Positions 18,057 to 27,896 of a stretch of DNA of 64,000 bases are shown here, piece after piece. The stretch lies in assembly GCF_001723305.1 (NCBI RefSeq), contig NZ_LPWF01000033.1, positions 1 to 64,000 on the forward strand, written 5' to 3'. Made by a program: the position numbers and the translations under genes. The notes beneath the pieces are model-generated. The model was not told where the DNA came from. It ran no database searches and saw nothing but the letters and a program-made list of their open reading frames with translations. Within the stretch, counting starts at the first letter, position 1; each line of letters begins with the position of its first letter. The stretch is from Methyloceanibacter superfactus (GTDB taxonomy: Bacteria; Pseudomonadota; Alphaproteobacteria; Rhizobiales; Methyloligellaceae).

Positions 18057-19912
18057 CCGGCTGGCTTGGCCGGCTTGGAGGGCGCGGCGGGTTTCGTCTC
18101 GCCGGCATCCTTGGCAAGTTCCGGCTTGCCGAAGAAATAGCCCTGCATGTAGGAGACGCCCGCCTTCTCCAACAGCTTCATGGTCCGCTCGTCGCCAACC
18201 CACTCGCCGACGGTGACGACGCCGAAGCTGCGGGCAAGATCGATCAGCGTGCGCACGAACATTTCGTCCTCGGCGTCGTTGCCGAGATTCTGGATGAACG
18301 AGCCGTCGATCTTGACCATGTCCACGCCGAGTTGGCGCAGGGACCGGAACGAGGTGTAGCCGGCGCCGAAATCGTCGAGCGCCACGCGGCAGCCGAGCTC
18401 CTTCAGGGCCGTGACGAATTTCACCGCCGCCTTCACGTCGGAGATGGCGGTCGTCTCGGTGATCTCGATGGTGAGGCGCTCGGTTAGCGAACGGTCCTTG
18501 CCGGTGAAGCCTTCGAGCCCAGCCATCCATTGCGGGTCCGTCGCCGTCGCCGCCGATACGTTGAGCGCCAGCTTGATCTTGGGCGAGGCGCGCAAGAGAT
18601 CGATCGCCAGCTCAAGCACGCGATAATCGATCAGCTTGGCGAGGCCGAACTGCTCGGCCACGCCGATGAACTCACTCGCGCTGATCACCGTGCCGTCGGT
18701 CCGCCGCATGCGGAGCAGGCATTCGTAGACCTCAGGCTCGTGGCTACGCGAGGTGACGATCGGCTGGAGCGCGATCATCATGCGGCGGTCGTTCAGAGCG
18801 CGGATGATCTCGTCGGCGATGGCCACTTTATGCCGGCGTTCCGACTCGTGCCGCTCGCAGGGAACATATTGGCAGTACTGGTCGCCGCGGTTGCTGCGTC
18901 CGGTATCGAGCGCTTGTAGCGCGTGGCCGATGGCGCTCCGGGCGCTCGAGGCGTTCTCGGGAATGATCACCGCGCCCACGGAGATCGTCGCCGCCACCGC
19001 GCCGACGCTGGTGTCGACGACGCTCGAGCTGATCGCCTCCATGAGGCGGCGGGCAATCGCCTCGATACCGTTGGTGTCGCAATCGTGCAGCACGATGCCG
19101 AATTTGTTGGATGAGAAGCGTCCGATGCAATCCTTACCGCGCAACACGCGGCCCAAGCGCCGGCCCACCACGGTGATCACCTCGTCGCCGACATCGAAGC
19201 CATAGGTCTCGTTGATCAGGGTCAGGTCGTTGACCCCGGCCAGCAAGAAGGCGCCATTGATGGGCGAGCGGGACGCATTCGACAGAAGCGTCGTCAGAGC
19301 CTCGGTCAACCGCGTCCGGTTGAGTTGGCCGGTGAGCTCGTCATGATTTGCGGCGGGGTGTTGCCGCTCCTGCTGGCGCCGGTCGGCGATGACCCGCAGC
19401 GTGCCTTGCGCCTGCATGGGGCGTCCGTCGGCATCGGTGAAGCAAACACCCGTATCCTCGACCCAGAGGGCCCTCTTGCCCCGGCGCCCCTCGGGCAGGA
19501 GCCGGTAGTGCAAGCAGTAATGCAGCGCCGCGCCTGGCGTGGCATGCGGGCCGCCGGTGACGCCGTCGTAACGCGCGCCGGCATGCTCGGCATCGATGTG
19601 TAAGGCGAAAGCCCGCCCACGGCGAAGTTTGGCGATGTCGTCCACGCCGAGCACGACTCCGGCGTTGTCCGCCCAGTCGATCGTGTCGCCGGCGACGTCC
19701 CAGCGGTAGGCCGTGGCATGCACGCTCTCCAGAACCTGGTCGAGATCGAGCGGCCCCTGTTCCGGCGACTCGCCACCAAGCTGACCGAAATCCGCGACGC
19801 CGGCATTTCCCGGTTGGCGCGAAGGAACACCGCCGCCTCCGGCAAACTCGTTAGAGGATGCAACCACTGACCGCCCCCATTTTGCCCCACGGACCCACCA
19901 TGGGAGCGCCAT
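18053..19912 (-). CDS. Degenerate-GGDEF plus EAL protein, putative c-di-GMP phosphodiesterase
   Basis: The 619-residue protein has a PAS-like N-terminal region, a GGDEF domain whose active site reads SSNKF at 267-271 in place of GGDEF, and an EAL domain. The RGKD in front of SSNKF resembles an inhibition site, so the first domain probably senses nucleotides rather than making c-di-GMP. The EAL motif reads ECL at 397-399, but the other catalytic parts are present: LNVSAAT, EITETTA, DDFGAGY, KIDGSFI, and an Asp/Glu and Gln near the end (VGEWVGDE, YMQGYFFGKP). A phosphodiesterase role is therefore plausible. The C-terminus is a Lys/Pro/Ala tail. The true start could be a GTG about 15 codons downstream. 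Confidence 0.88.
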   Translation of the reverse strand: MALPWWVRGAKWGRSVVASSNEFAGGGGVPSRQPGNAGVADFGQLGGESPEQGPLDLDQVLESVHATAYRWDVAGDTIDWADNAGVVLGVDDIAKLRRGRAFALHIDAEHAGARYDGVTGGPHATPGAALHYCLHYRLLPEGRRGKRALWVEDTGVCFTDADGRPMQAQGTLRVIADRRQQERQHPAANHDELTGQLNRTRLTEALTTLLSNASRSPINGAFLLAGVNDLTLINETYGFDVGDEVITVVGRRLGRVLRGKDCIGRFSSNKFGIVLHDCDTNGIEAIARRLMEAISSSVVDTSVGAVAATISVGAVIIPENASSARSAIGHALQALDTGRSNRGDQYCQYVPCERHESERRHKVAIADEIIRALNDRRMMIALQPIVTSRSHEPEVYECLLRMRRTDGTVISASEFIGVAEQFGLAKLIDYRVLELAIDLLRASPKIKLALNVSAATATDPQWMAGLEGFTGKDRSLTERLTIEITETTAISDVKAAVKFVTALKELGCRVALDDFGAGYTSFRSLRQLGVDMVKIDGSFIQNLGNDAEDEMFVRTLIDLARSFGVVTVGEWVGDERTMKLLEKAGVSYMQGYFFGKPELAKDAGETKPAAPSKPAKPAG

Positions 19913-20187
19913 TCGGCGCCTCGGTTTATTGATCGGGAGGCTAGGCGATAAGGTTTAAAAAAGCCGAAAGCCCGGCCTCCCTTTAAGGATCCCCGGCGCA
20001 GCTTTACCGGCCTGGAGCCCCTCGAACGGCGGCTTTCATGTAGCTTGGTTGATGAATGCTTGCGGAATTGCCACAAGGGCCATGGCAGGCCTTGGACGCG
20101 CGAAAACGCCCGCCGCCCAAGGAGCGGCAGGAGAAGCGCAGCAAAGGAGGTTGATGAGGCGGCCGCCAGGCGCAAACGCGCGGCGGC

Positions 20188-20373
20188 TTAGGCCTCTTCC
20201 TTGATCACGATCACCTGACGGCCGCGATAGCGCCCGGACTTCAGGTCGATGTGATGCGGCCGGCGTAGCTCGCCGGAGTCCTTATCCTCGACATAGGTCG
20301 GGGACTCCAATGCATCGGCGCTACGCCGAAAACCCCGCTTCATGCGGGAGGTTTTTCTTTTAGGAACAGCCAT
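20188..20373 (-). CDS. rpmF: 50S ribosomal protein L32
   Basis: The 61-residue basic protein is L32 by its N-terminus [14 protein letters not shown], the central [18 protein letters not shown] and the end [14 protein letters not shown]. It lacks the paired cysteines that zinc-binding L32 forms carry. The ATG at 20373 has a TTTACGACT direct repeat just upstream. It follows mtgA on the same strand after 163 bases that contain a row of small hairpins. The 275 bases downstream (19913-20187) hold no gene I can support. Confidence 0.96.
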   Translation of the reverse strand: MAVPKRKTSRMKRGFRRSADALESPTYVEDKDSGELRRPHHIDLKSGRYRGRQVIVIKEEA

Positions 20374-20439
20374 AGTCGTAAAGCCTCAAAGTCGTAAAAT
20401 CTCAATTCGCCCACGCGGTCCCGCGGGGAGCCTGTCTCA

Positions 20440-20519
20440 GCCCTTTAGGGGCCTGTCTTCGTGCCCTCATCGGGCTGTCTTGGCGCCCTTATAAGGGCAA
20501 TCTTTTCCCCTGGCCAGGG
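20440..20519. repeat. Four small hairpins in a row between mtgA and rpmF
   Basis: Read on the top strand, hairpins lie at 20440-20451 (GCCCTTTAGGGG), 20463-20475 (GCCCTCATCGGGC), 20485-20498 (GCCCTTATAAGGGC, perfect palindrome) and 20508-20519 (CCCTGGCCAGGG, perfect palindrome). The first three are each preceded by a CTGTCT box, so they form a degenerate tandem repeat with a unit of 22-24 bases. They lie in the rpmF leader or the mtgA trailer. Confidence 0.75.
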
Positions 20520-20536
20520 CTCACAACCACCCTTTT

Positions 20537-21274
20537 TCAGGGCTTCAAGACGCACTGGGCCCGCTTGACCATATAGGGCATGCGGCCCTCCACGGCATTG
20601 GCGACCAGAAGCATCCTCCGGCTGGGCTTGGCGGGGTTGCGCAAACGGGGGTTCGGCAGCGCCGCGGCGAGCAGAACGGCCTCCCGCCGGGTGAGCGCGG
20701 AAGCGGGCTTGCGAAAGTAGTACCGGCTGGCCGCCTCGGCCCCGTAGAGCCCTGGTCCCCATTGGGCGATGTTGAGATAGACCTCCATCATGCGCCGCTT
20801 GGGCCAGATCGCCGTCATGAGATAGGCGAACGGGACCTCCAGGGCCTTGCGCACATAGCTGCGCTCATTCCACAGATAGAGATTCTTGGCCGTCTGCATG
20901 GAGATCGTGCTCGCGCCGCGCACCCCCTTCAGGCTATGGGCCGCCTCGACCGCGTCCTTGACCGCCGCCCAGTCCACGCCCCAGTGAGCGCAGAACCGGC
21001 CGTCCTCGCTCGCCACCACCGCCAAGCGCAGATTGGGCGAGATCTTGTCGAGCGGCACCCAGTGGCGCTTCAGGGTCGCGCCTCTCAGCTTGTCGGCGAG
21101 CATGACCGGGGTGATCGGCGGAGTGACGAAGCGAAACACGACGATGGACAGCAAGAGCGCGCCGGCAATGACGAGCAATGCCAACGCTACACGCCGCAGC
21201 CATGGATGATGCTTGCGCCCGCCAGCCCGTCCCTTGCCGCGCTTTCGAGCTCCTGAAGCCGCCGATACCGCCAT
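20537..21274 (-). CDS. mtgA: Monofunctional peptidoglycan transglycosylase
   Basis: MtgA polymerises lipid II glycan chains at the inner membrane. The 245-residue protein starts at an ATG at 21274 (MAVSAASGARKRG). It has a basic cytoplasmic tail, one membrane helix (VALALLVIAGALLLSIVVF) and a family GT51 domain. The catalytic glutamate is in VVASEDGRFCAHWG, and GASTISMQTAKNLYLW and EVYLNIAQWGPGLYGAEAA follow. A longer N-terminal reading exists but lacks family similarity. It is divergent from ispA. Confidence 0.93.
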   Translation of the reverse strand: MAVSAASGARKRGKGRAGGRKHHPWLRRVALALLVIAGALLLSIVVFRFVTPPITPVMLADKLRGATLKRHWVPLDKISPNLRLAVVASEDGRFCAHWGVDWAAVKDAVEAAHSLKGVRGASTISMQTAKNLYLWNERSYVRKALEVPFAYLMTAIWPKRRMMEVYLNIAQWGPGLYGAEAASRYYFRKPASALTRREAVLLAAALPNPRLRNPAKPSRRMLLVANAVEGRMPYMVKRAQCVLKP

Positions 21275-21381
21275 GGAATCGGGTTGTACCTCCCGGCCCC
21301 CGCCTGGAGCAACGCCGGATTGCGCGGAACCCACGGGGGGTTTGCCGCCGGACCCCGCCTCCGTTATCCCTGTCCCCCAAG

Positions 21382-22275
21382 ATGACCTTCCCGCAAGAGC
21401 TCGAACGCACAGCATCGGCCATCGAGCAACGGCTCGGCGCCCACCTGGCCGCCGTCCAGGGCGCCCCGCAAAGCGGCACGGCGCTGGCCGACGCCATGCG
21501 CTATGCGGCGCTCGGCGGCGGCAAGCGCTTACGCCCGTTTCTGCTGATCCAGTCGGCGCGGCTGTTCGGCGTGGACGAGGCCCACGCGCTGGATGCGGCC
21601 TGCGCCCTTGAATGCATTCATTGTTATTCGCTGGTGCATGACGACCTCCCGGCCATGGACGACGATGCGGTGCGCCGCGGCCGGCCGACCCTCCATATCG
21701 CATTCGACGAGGCGACGGCCATCCTTGCCGGCGATGCGCTGCTCACGCTCGCCTTCGAGATTCTGAGCGCGCCGGCGACCCACGCGGATGCGGCGGTCCG
21801 CGCCGAGCTCGTGCTGATGCTCGCGCGCGCCAGCGGGTGGCAGGGCATGGCGCTCGGTCAAGCGCTCGATCTGTCCGCCGCGCACCGCGCTTTCACGCCC
21901 GAGGATACGGTGACCATGCAGACGCTGAAGACCGGCGCCTTGTTCCGCTTCGCCTGCGAGGCGGGCGCCGTGCTTGGCGGCGCCGACGGCCGCGGCCGGG
22001 CGGCCCTCACCGCCTATGCGGCCGCCTTCGGTCGAGCCTTCCAACTGGCCGACGACCTGCTCGATGCGCAAGGCGACGCTGAAGCCATGGGCAAGGCGGT
22101 GGCCAAGGATGCGGACCAGGGCAAGGCGACGCTCGTGGCCCTGCTCGGGATCGAGGGCGCCAAAGCGCGGCTTGCCGGTCTCGTGGCGGAAGCGGAAGAT
22201 GCGCTCGCCCCCTTCGGCGATGAGGCGGCCATGCTGATCGACGCCGCCCGCTTCGTGGCCGAGCGCCGCGCGTAA
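21382..22275 (+). CDS. ispA: Polyprenyl (farnesyl) diphosphate synthase
   Basis: IspA elongates dimethylallyl diphosphate with isopentenyl diphosphate to geranyl and farnesyl diphosphate. The 297-residue protein has the first Asp-rich motif DDLPAMDDD, GGGKRLRPFL, LKTGALF and the second Asp-rich motif LADDLLD. The ATG is at 21382; a longer reading overlaps mtgA and is not supported. It is convergent with the autotransporter gene, with a gap of only 14 bases. ispG occurs at 26.2-27.4 kb. Confidence 0.94.
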   Translation: MTFPQELERTASAIEQRLGAHLAAVQGAPQSGTALADAMRYAALGGGKRLRPFLLIQSARLFGVDEAHALDAACALECIHCYSLVHDDLPAMDDDAVRRGRPTLHIAFDEATAILAGDALLTLAFEILSAPATHADAAVRAELVLMLARASGWQGMALGQALDLSAAHRAFTPEDTVTMQTLKTGALFRFACEAGAVLGGADGRGRAALTAYAAAFGRAFQLADDLLDAQGDAEAMGKAVAKDADQGKATLVALLGIEGAKARLAGLVAEAEDALAPFGDEAAMLIDAARFVAERRA

Positions 22276-22289
22276 AGTGTCCGGCAGAG

Positions 22290-25210
22290 CTAGAACTTGA
22301 CGGAGGCCTTGAGCCCGGCCGCGTGCACGGCGATGCGGTCGCCGAAATGCCCGTCATAGAAGATGCGCAGCGCGCTATCCTCGGTATCGATCATCTCGAT
22401 CCCCGCCGCCACGTCGGCCTGCACCTCGTCCGTGGCCGCGGCGATGGTGAAAGGCGCGACGCCAGACGGCGCGCCGGAGAAGGAGGCCGACACGGTGACG
22501 TCGTCCTCGCTGTACCAAGTGAGCCCGCCGCGCAGGAAGGGCCGCACCAGCGTGCCGTTGGCCCACCACCATTCGGTGCCGACCTCGAGCGCCGGCGAAA
22601 TGCTGAACACCGTGTGGTCGTCGCCACGCACCAGCAAGCTCGCGCCGCCGGCGCCGGTCTCCCGCACATCGTCGAGCGTCACGCCGGTCGCCGCGGCATC
22701 GAGCATCGGCTTGTAGTAGAGGCCGGGATCGCCCAGCACGTAGCTCGCATGCAGGCGGCCTTGCAGAATGTCGATCTCGTGATCGGCCCGCGCGGTCTCG
22801 GTGAAGCCGCCGAAATCCATCGGCCGCGTCGTGTCGTACCAGCCATGCCCGCCGCTGAGCACGCCGGCCAGGAGCAGCGCGCCGGGATTGTATTTGAGCG
22901 CAACGCCGCCTTGCAGCTGATCGCCTTCGCTCTCCGCGAGGGAATTGGTCTGCAGCGTGCTCGACTGATAGCCGGCACCGAGCCCGAGCCGCCAGACCGG
23001 GTTGAGCGCGAACTGCGCCCCGCCGGCGAACTGCACCGCGGTCTCATCGAAGCCGATATCCTCGAAGGTGTCGTCGCCCTCGACGAAGCGACCCTTGCCG
23101 CCCACCCACAGACACTGCCCTTCCTTGTTAATGGCGGCGGTCTCCATGCCGTTCACGTGGCAACTCAATAGGCTGTTGGAGAAGTCAAAGGCCGAGTAGA
23201 GCGCGGCGATCTCCGCATCGGCGTAGATCTCCGGCGACAGCTGATCGAGCGCGTCGGCGTAAGCGTTGAGGGTGAACACGTTGAACAAGCCGCCGAAGAC
23301 GGGCCCCAGCGTGCCGACCCCGGCGCCAAGCACCTGATTGAGATTGTTGCCGATATGCGTCTGGTTGCGATTGAGGCCGGCCGGCGCGAAGTTCACATCG
23401 ATGCCGAGCACCACGTCGTTGGCGTTGGGGAACAGCAGCTCGGCCTGCAAGGCCGGGCTCGCCAGCAGACCGAGCCCGTTGTCGGTCGTGCCGCCGTCCG
23501 CCGACAGGATGACGAATTCCTGCTTGAGCAAGGCCGGGTTCTGCACGGCGACCTTCACGGTGCCGTCGAGCTTCGCGGTCCCCGAGACGTTCACGCGGTC
23601 CGTCGTGGCGTTGCCCAGGTTCAAATCCACGGCGAACGTGCCGCCGCTCGTCTGCACCATATTGCCGGTCAACGCCGTGGTGCGCACCTTGCCCACGCCG
23701 CCCGGCGCCAGCGTGCCCGCGTTGCGCAAGAGATTGCCATCGCCAATGAACGCGACCGTGCCGGTGTTGAACAGACCGCCGGACCGGTTGTTGAACCGGT
23801 TGGCGCCGGGGCCGAGATGCACATTGCCGGTGACCGTGCCGTAGTTGTTGACGATCTCCGCGCCCGGCCCCTCGCCCTCGATGGCGTTCTCGCCCATCGT
23901 GGTGATGGTGCCAAAATTGAAGAGCCGGTTGGTGGTGCCGCCATCGAAATCGATGCCGTCGCCCGAACCTGGGCCGCCGGTGATGGTGCTGCCACGCTTG
24001 ATGGTCACGAAGCTTTCCCCGTAGCCGGCGTTCACGTCGATGGCGTCCGAGCCGTTGCCGGTGACCGTGATGTCGCCGCTCTGCGTTATGCTGATCGGCC
24101 CGCCGCAGCAAATCTCCGCGTAGATGCCGTCGGCGTATCTGCCACTCGTTCTGATCGTGCCGGTGTGGTTGACCGTGAGCGCGCCCCCCAACGTGAAAGC
24201 CGAGATGCCGTAAGCGTAGTGGCCGCTGGTGGTGATGTTGCCGGTCTGCTTGACCGTCACGTCGCCCCCGTAGGAGATCGCGGTGATGCCGTTGGCGTCA
24301 TAGCCATGGGTGGTGATGTTGCCGGTCTGCCTGACCGTGATGTTTCCAGAAGGCGAAAAGGCGCCGATGCCGTAAGAGCCATCGCCATGGGTCGTGATAT
24401 TGCCGGTCTGGTTGACGGTGATGTCGGCGACCGGACTGAACGCGTTGATGCCCATGCGCCGTCGCCGTGGGTGACGATCGATCCGGTCTGATTGACAGTG
24501 ATGGGCCCGCCGAAAGCGGTGGCGTAGATGCCGTCGCTATACACGCCTTGCGTCGTGATCGTTCCGGTTTGCTTGACGCTGACGCGGCCGTAGCCGGTGG
24601 CGTAGATGCCCTCGCTCCCGTACCCGCGCGTCGTGATATTGCCCGTATGATCGACGATGGTGCTGGCGACGCCGTCGGCGTAGATGCCGCGGGCATAGTC
24701 GCCGCGCGTGATGATGTCGCCCGCGTGCGTGACCTTGACGTTGCCGTTATAGGAATAGGCCTCGATACCATCGGCGTTGTCGCCGGTGGTCGTGATCGAG
24801 AACGGCCCGGTATCGGAATTGATGGTGACGTTGCCGTCGCTGCCGAAATAGATGCCGTCGATCATCGAAGCCGGGGCGATGTCCCGGGTGACGCCATTGA
24901 CATTGAGGGTGCTGAACGTGTCGGCCGGGGCGCCGACCTGATCGATAGCGATGCCGGCGGAGACATTGCCGGAGCAGGTGACCGTCGAGCCCGAGACGGT
25001 GTTGCACGGGGCTGCCGGCGGCACGACCTGCGCCTGGGCGGGGCGCCCATACCCGCACAGCAGCATACCCGCCGCGACTGTGCCGAGCAGTGTGGAACGC
25101 CGAAGACCGGTTGGTTTGGACTGGATGGCAGCACGAGCGATCGTGAGATCGCCTGTGAGCGAGACAGACGCTTGACAACGCGGTCCGGCCGCTTTGCGGT
25201 TCCGGCCCAT
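22290..25210 (-). CDS. Autotransporter with tandem-repeat passenger, frameshifted
   Basis: The signal peptide follows an extended N-terminus (LLGTVAAGMLLCGYGRPAQAQ). The passenger is built of 27-residue repeats, then a pertactin-like strand region (residues up to about 600), and a C-terminal barrel of about 280 residues ending in the aromatic SVKF. One C is missing near 24453: the upstream frame ends HGDGA and the downstream frame resumes GINAFSPVADI, in register with the repeat. The restored protein is about 973 residues. It is a type V secreted surface protein, probably an adhesin-like structure; the target is unknown. Confidence 0.87.
24040..24740 (-). repeat. 27-residue (81-base) tandem repeats in the autotransporter passenger
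   Basis: About nine units follow the pattern TVxQTGxITTxG, then xxxxGIxAxSxxG, for example ITVNQTGNITTHGDGSYG and VTVKQTGNITTSGHYAYG. The register is kept across the frameshift. Units vary at GI-adjacent residues and in the loop between them. The DNA repeats are diverged enough to be read singly, though they are a risk for assembly collapse. Confidence 0.85.
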
Positions 25211-25457
25211 TCACCCCCTGAAAACAGTCGATGCGCGGCCCCCTCGCGCTCCCAATCTGTAGAACCGGGACCCGCCCCGGTCCACGGCAATTTTCCGGTC
25301 AGCCGCACTTCACTGGAACCCTGTGATATTTGGGTGACAGGAAACTTTGCCCGCCATGGTTCTGGTTATCCGGAGCCGGCACTACTTTTCCCCGCGCGCT
25401 CACCGACTTGGCCTGTCGCAAAGGGCGCGCTTGAGGAAACCTGCGAATCCGGATCGA

Positions 25458-26159
25458 ATGGCGCCCATGGCCACGACGCCGCAGCCTTCATATCGCTTGC
25501 GGGACATGCGGGTTTCCCGCTTCCTCCAGGCGCGCTGGCGATTCGTCTTCGCGGTGATTCTCGGGTTGGCGCTCGGCGCGGTCCTGCCGAACAGCTATCA
25601 TCTCACGTCGCGCTTCTTGATCGGCTTCGACGCTGGCGTGGCGCTCTATCTCCTGCTGGTGGTCGTCATGATCCTGCGCTCGGATCCCGACCGGGTGCGC
25701 CGCGAATCGCCGCTGCAGGACGATGGCCGCGTCGCCATTCCCATTCTCACCGTGGCCGCCGGCATGACGAGCCTCATCGCCATCGTGTTCTGGCTGCGCA
25801 CGGCATCGCAGAGCGAGAATATTCAGCCCGGCCTTCTCGCGCTGCTGTTTGTCACCACCTTGCTGTCGTGGCTGTTCATCCACACCATGTTCGCGCTGCA
25901 TTACGCCCATGAATATTACGCGGAGCATCGCGGGGCTGGTGGCGGCATGCGCTTTCCCGGCGGCGACAAGCCCGGCTATTGGGACTTCGTCTATTTCGCT
26001 TTCGTCATCGGGACCTCGACGGCGGTCTCCGACGTGGCAGTGACCTCGGCCACCATCCGCAAGACCGTGACGACACACGGCCTCGTCGCCTTCGTCTTCA
26101 ATGTCACGATGATCGCGCTGACGGTGTCGATCGCGGGCGACGCGATCTCGATCAAGTAG
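25458..26159 (+). CDS. DUF1345 membrane protein
   Basis: The 233-residue protein has five hydrophobic segments and the DUF1345 landmarks FDAGVALYLLLVVVMI, SWLFIHTMFALHYAHEYY, the FPGGDKPGYWDFVYFAFVIG segment and SDVAVTSATIRK. Function of the family is unknown. The start is the ATG at 25458 or 25467; the longer upstream reading lacks family similarity. It is divergent from the autotransporter and convergent with ispG, ending 17 bases from it. The 247 bases in front hold promoters for both divergent genes but no other gene. Confidence 0.87.
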   Translation: MAPMATTPQPSYRLRDMRVSRFLQARWRFVFAVILGLALGAVLPNSYHLTSRFLIGFDAGVALYLLLVVVMILRSDPDRVRRESPLQDDGRVAIPILTVAAGMTSLIAIVFWLRTASQSENIQPGLLALLFVTTLLSWLFIHTMFALHYAHEYYAEHRGAGGGMRFPGGDKPGYWDFVYFAFVIGTSTAVSDVAVTSATIRKTVTTHGLVAFVFNVTMIALTVSIAGDAISIK

Positions 26160-26176
26160 GCGCGGGGCGCTAGCGT

Positions 26177-27436
26177 CTACTCCGCCGCGCTGCGGCCCAT
26201 GGCGCCGGTGCCGTAGCGGCGCTCGATATAGTCGAGCACCATCTGCTTGAATTCCGCCGCCGCCCCCGGTCCGCGCAGCGTCGTCACCTTCTCGCCGTCG
26301 ATGAACACCGGTGCCGCCGGCGACTCGCCGGTGCCGGGGAGCGAGATACCGATATCGGCATGCTTGGATTCGCCCGGCCCGTTGACGATGCAGCCCATCA
26401 CCGCGACGTTGAGCGTCTCCACGCCGGGATAGCGGCGCTTCCACTCCGGCATCTGGTCGCGGATGAAATCCTGAATGTCGCGGGCGAGCTCCTGGAACGT
26501 GGTGGACGTGGTGCGCCCGCACCCCGGACACGCCGCCACCAGCGGCACGAAGGCGCGGAAGCCCATGCTCTGCAAAAGCTCCTGCGCCACCTTCACCTCG
26601 AGCGTGCGGTCGCCGTTCGGCTCCGGCGTCAGCGAGATGCGGATCGTGTCGCCGATACCTTGCTGGAGCAGGACGGAAAGTGCCGCCGACGAAGCGACGA
26701 TGCCTTTCGAGCCCATGCCGGCCTCGGTCAGCCCGAGATGCAGCGCGAGGTCGGACCGCGCCGCCAGCATCGCATAGACGGCAATGAGGTCCTGCACCGC
26801 GGAAGACTTGGCCGACAGCACGATTTTATCGGCGCCGAGCCCCAGCTCCTGCGCGCGCTCCGCCGAGATCAGCGCCGACTGCACGATGGCCTCGTGCATC
26901 ACTGCGCGCGCGTCCTTCGGGTCGGGACTTTGCGCGTTCTCATCCATGAGACGGGTGAGCAGATCCTGGTCGAGGCTGCCCCAGTTGACGCCGATGCGCA
27001 CCGGCTTGTCGTGGCGGAGCGCGATCTCGATGATCTGGGAGAACTGCTTGTCGCGCTTGTCCTTGAAGCCGACATTGCCGGGATTGATGCGGTATTTGGC
27101 GAGCGCTTCCGCGCAAGCCGGATACGCGGCGAGCAGCGTGTGGCCGTTGTAATGAAAGTCGCCGATCAGCGGCACGTCGACCCCGAGCGCCGCGAGCTGG
27201 TCGCGGATCTCAGGTACCGCCGCGGCGGCCTCTGCCCGGTCCACGGTGATGCGCACGAGCTCCGAGCCGGCCCGCGCCAGCGCCGCCACTTGCGTCACCG
27301 TCGCGCCCACATCCGCCGTGTCCGTATTGGTCATGGATTGGACGACGATGGGGGCACCGCCGCCCATGGTCACGCCGCCGATCCGGACCGCTATGGTACG
27401 CTTGCGCGCTTTCATCTCCATGGCGCCAGGATACAT
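26177..27436 (-). CDS. ispG: 4-hydroxy-3-methylbut-2-enyl diphosphate synthase (IspG)
   Basis: IspG converts methylerythritol cyclodiphosphate to HMBPP with a [4Fe-4S] cluster, the penultimate step of the MEP isoprenoid pathway. The landmarks are [13 protein letters not shown], the TIM-barrel segment [17 protein letters not shown], and the cluster cysteines in ACPGCGRT and [12 protein letters not shown]. The ATG at 27436 overlaps the stop of the VanZ-like gene as TGATG, suggesting coupling; an internal ATG at 27421 gives a start nearer to family norms. The length of about 415-420 residues is usual. Confidence 0.95.
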   Translation of the reverse strand: MYPGAMEMKARKRTIAVRIGGVTMGGGAPIVVQSMTNTDTADVGATVTQVAALARAGSELVRITVDRAEAAAAVPEIRDQLAALGVDVPLIGDFHYNGHTLLAAYPACAEALAKYRINPGNVGFKDKRDKQFSQIIEIALRHDKPVRIGVNWGSLDQDLLTRLMDENAQSPDPKDARAVMHEAIVQSALISAERAQELGLGADKIVLSAKSSAVQDLIAVYAMLAARSDLALHLGLTEAGMGSKGIVASSAALSVLLQQGIGDTIRISLTPEPNGDRTLEVKVAQELLQSMGFRAFVPLVAACPGCGRTTSTTFQELARDIQDFIRDQMPEWKRRYPGVETLNVAVMGCIVNGPGESKHADIGISLPGTGESPAAPVFIDGEKVTTLRGPGAAAEFKQMVLDYIERRYGTGAMGRSAAE

Positions 27437-27837
27437 CACATTTGTGGAGGCCGCGCTACCGCCCGGATCTCAGGGTTTCCCGCGCTTTTCCGCACAGCCA
27501 GGCTCCGCACCGACAGGACCGCATCTGCAAGAAGCGCCGCGGCCGCGACCGCCGAGGCCGCACTGAGCGCCGTGGCCGGGTCTGCCGTGCGGTCCGCCGT
27601 CAGGGCTTGCGCCGCCTCGAGCAGGACCGCGAAAGGCAGCAGCACCGCCGCCACCGCCATCGGCCGCGGCCAGGCGAGACAGGCGAATATCGTCAGCCCG
27701 AAAAAGGCGAGGAAATGCTCCACCAGCCAGTGCAGCCCGAGGCGGAATTGCCACTCAGGCGGCCCCAGCGCCGCGAACACGATGGCGCCGGCCAGCACCG
27801 CAAGTATGAACCACAGCGACCTGCGCAAGTCAGGCAA
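27436..27837 (-). CDS. VanZ-like small membrane protein
   Basis: The 133-residue protein has four hydrophobic segments and the VanZ-family pattern around [21 protein letters not shown] and the ALLEAAQAL-type helix ([14 protein letters not shown]). Members are membrane proteins with a conserved Glu-His pair; most have no known role. It lies directly upstream of ispG and its stop overlaps a possible ispG start. No link to isoprenoid synthesis can be shown. Confidence 0.75.
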   Translation of the reverse strand: MPDLRRSLWFILAVLAGAIVFAALGPPEWQFRLGLHWLVEHFLAFFGLTIFACLAWPRPMAVAAVLLPFAVLLEAAQALTADRTADPATALSAASAVAAAALLADAVLSVRSLAVRKSAGNPEIRAVARPPQM

Positions 27838-27896
27838 CGCGAAGCAAAACCTGGCGATCGTTTCTTGGCTCGCGTCTGTCCACAGGCGCCTCCAGC

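Noticed and set aside
23355-24491. A long top-strand frame opposite the autotransporter
   Set aside because: Composition (Arg/Ala/Asp/His) is that of a shadow frame; it ends at the autotransporter repeat region and lacks a ribosome site.
24040-24740. CRISPR-like array
   Set aside because: The regular 81-base units are in-frame protein repeats of the autotransporter and vary throughout; there are no short identical repeats with unique spacers.
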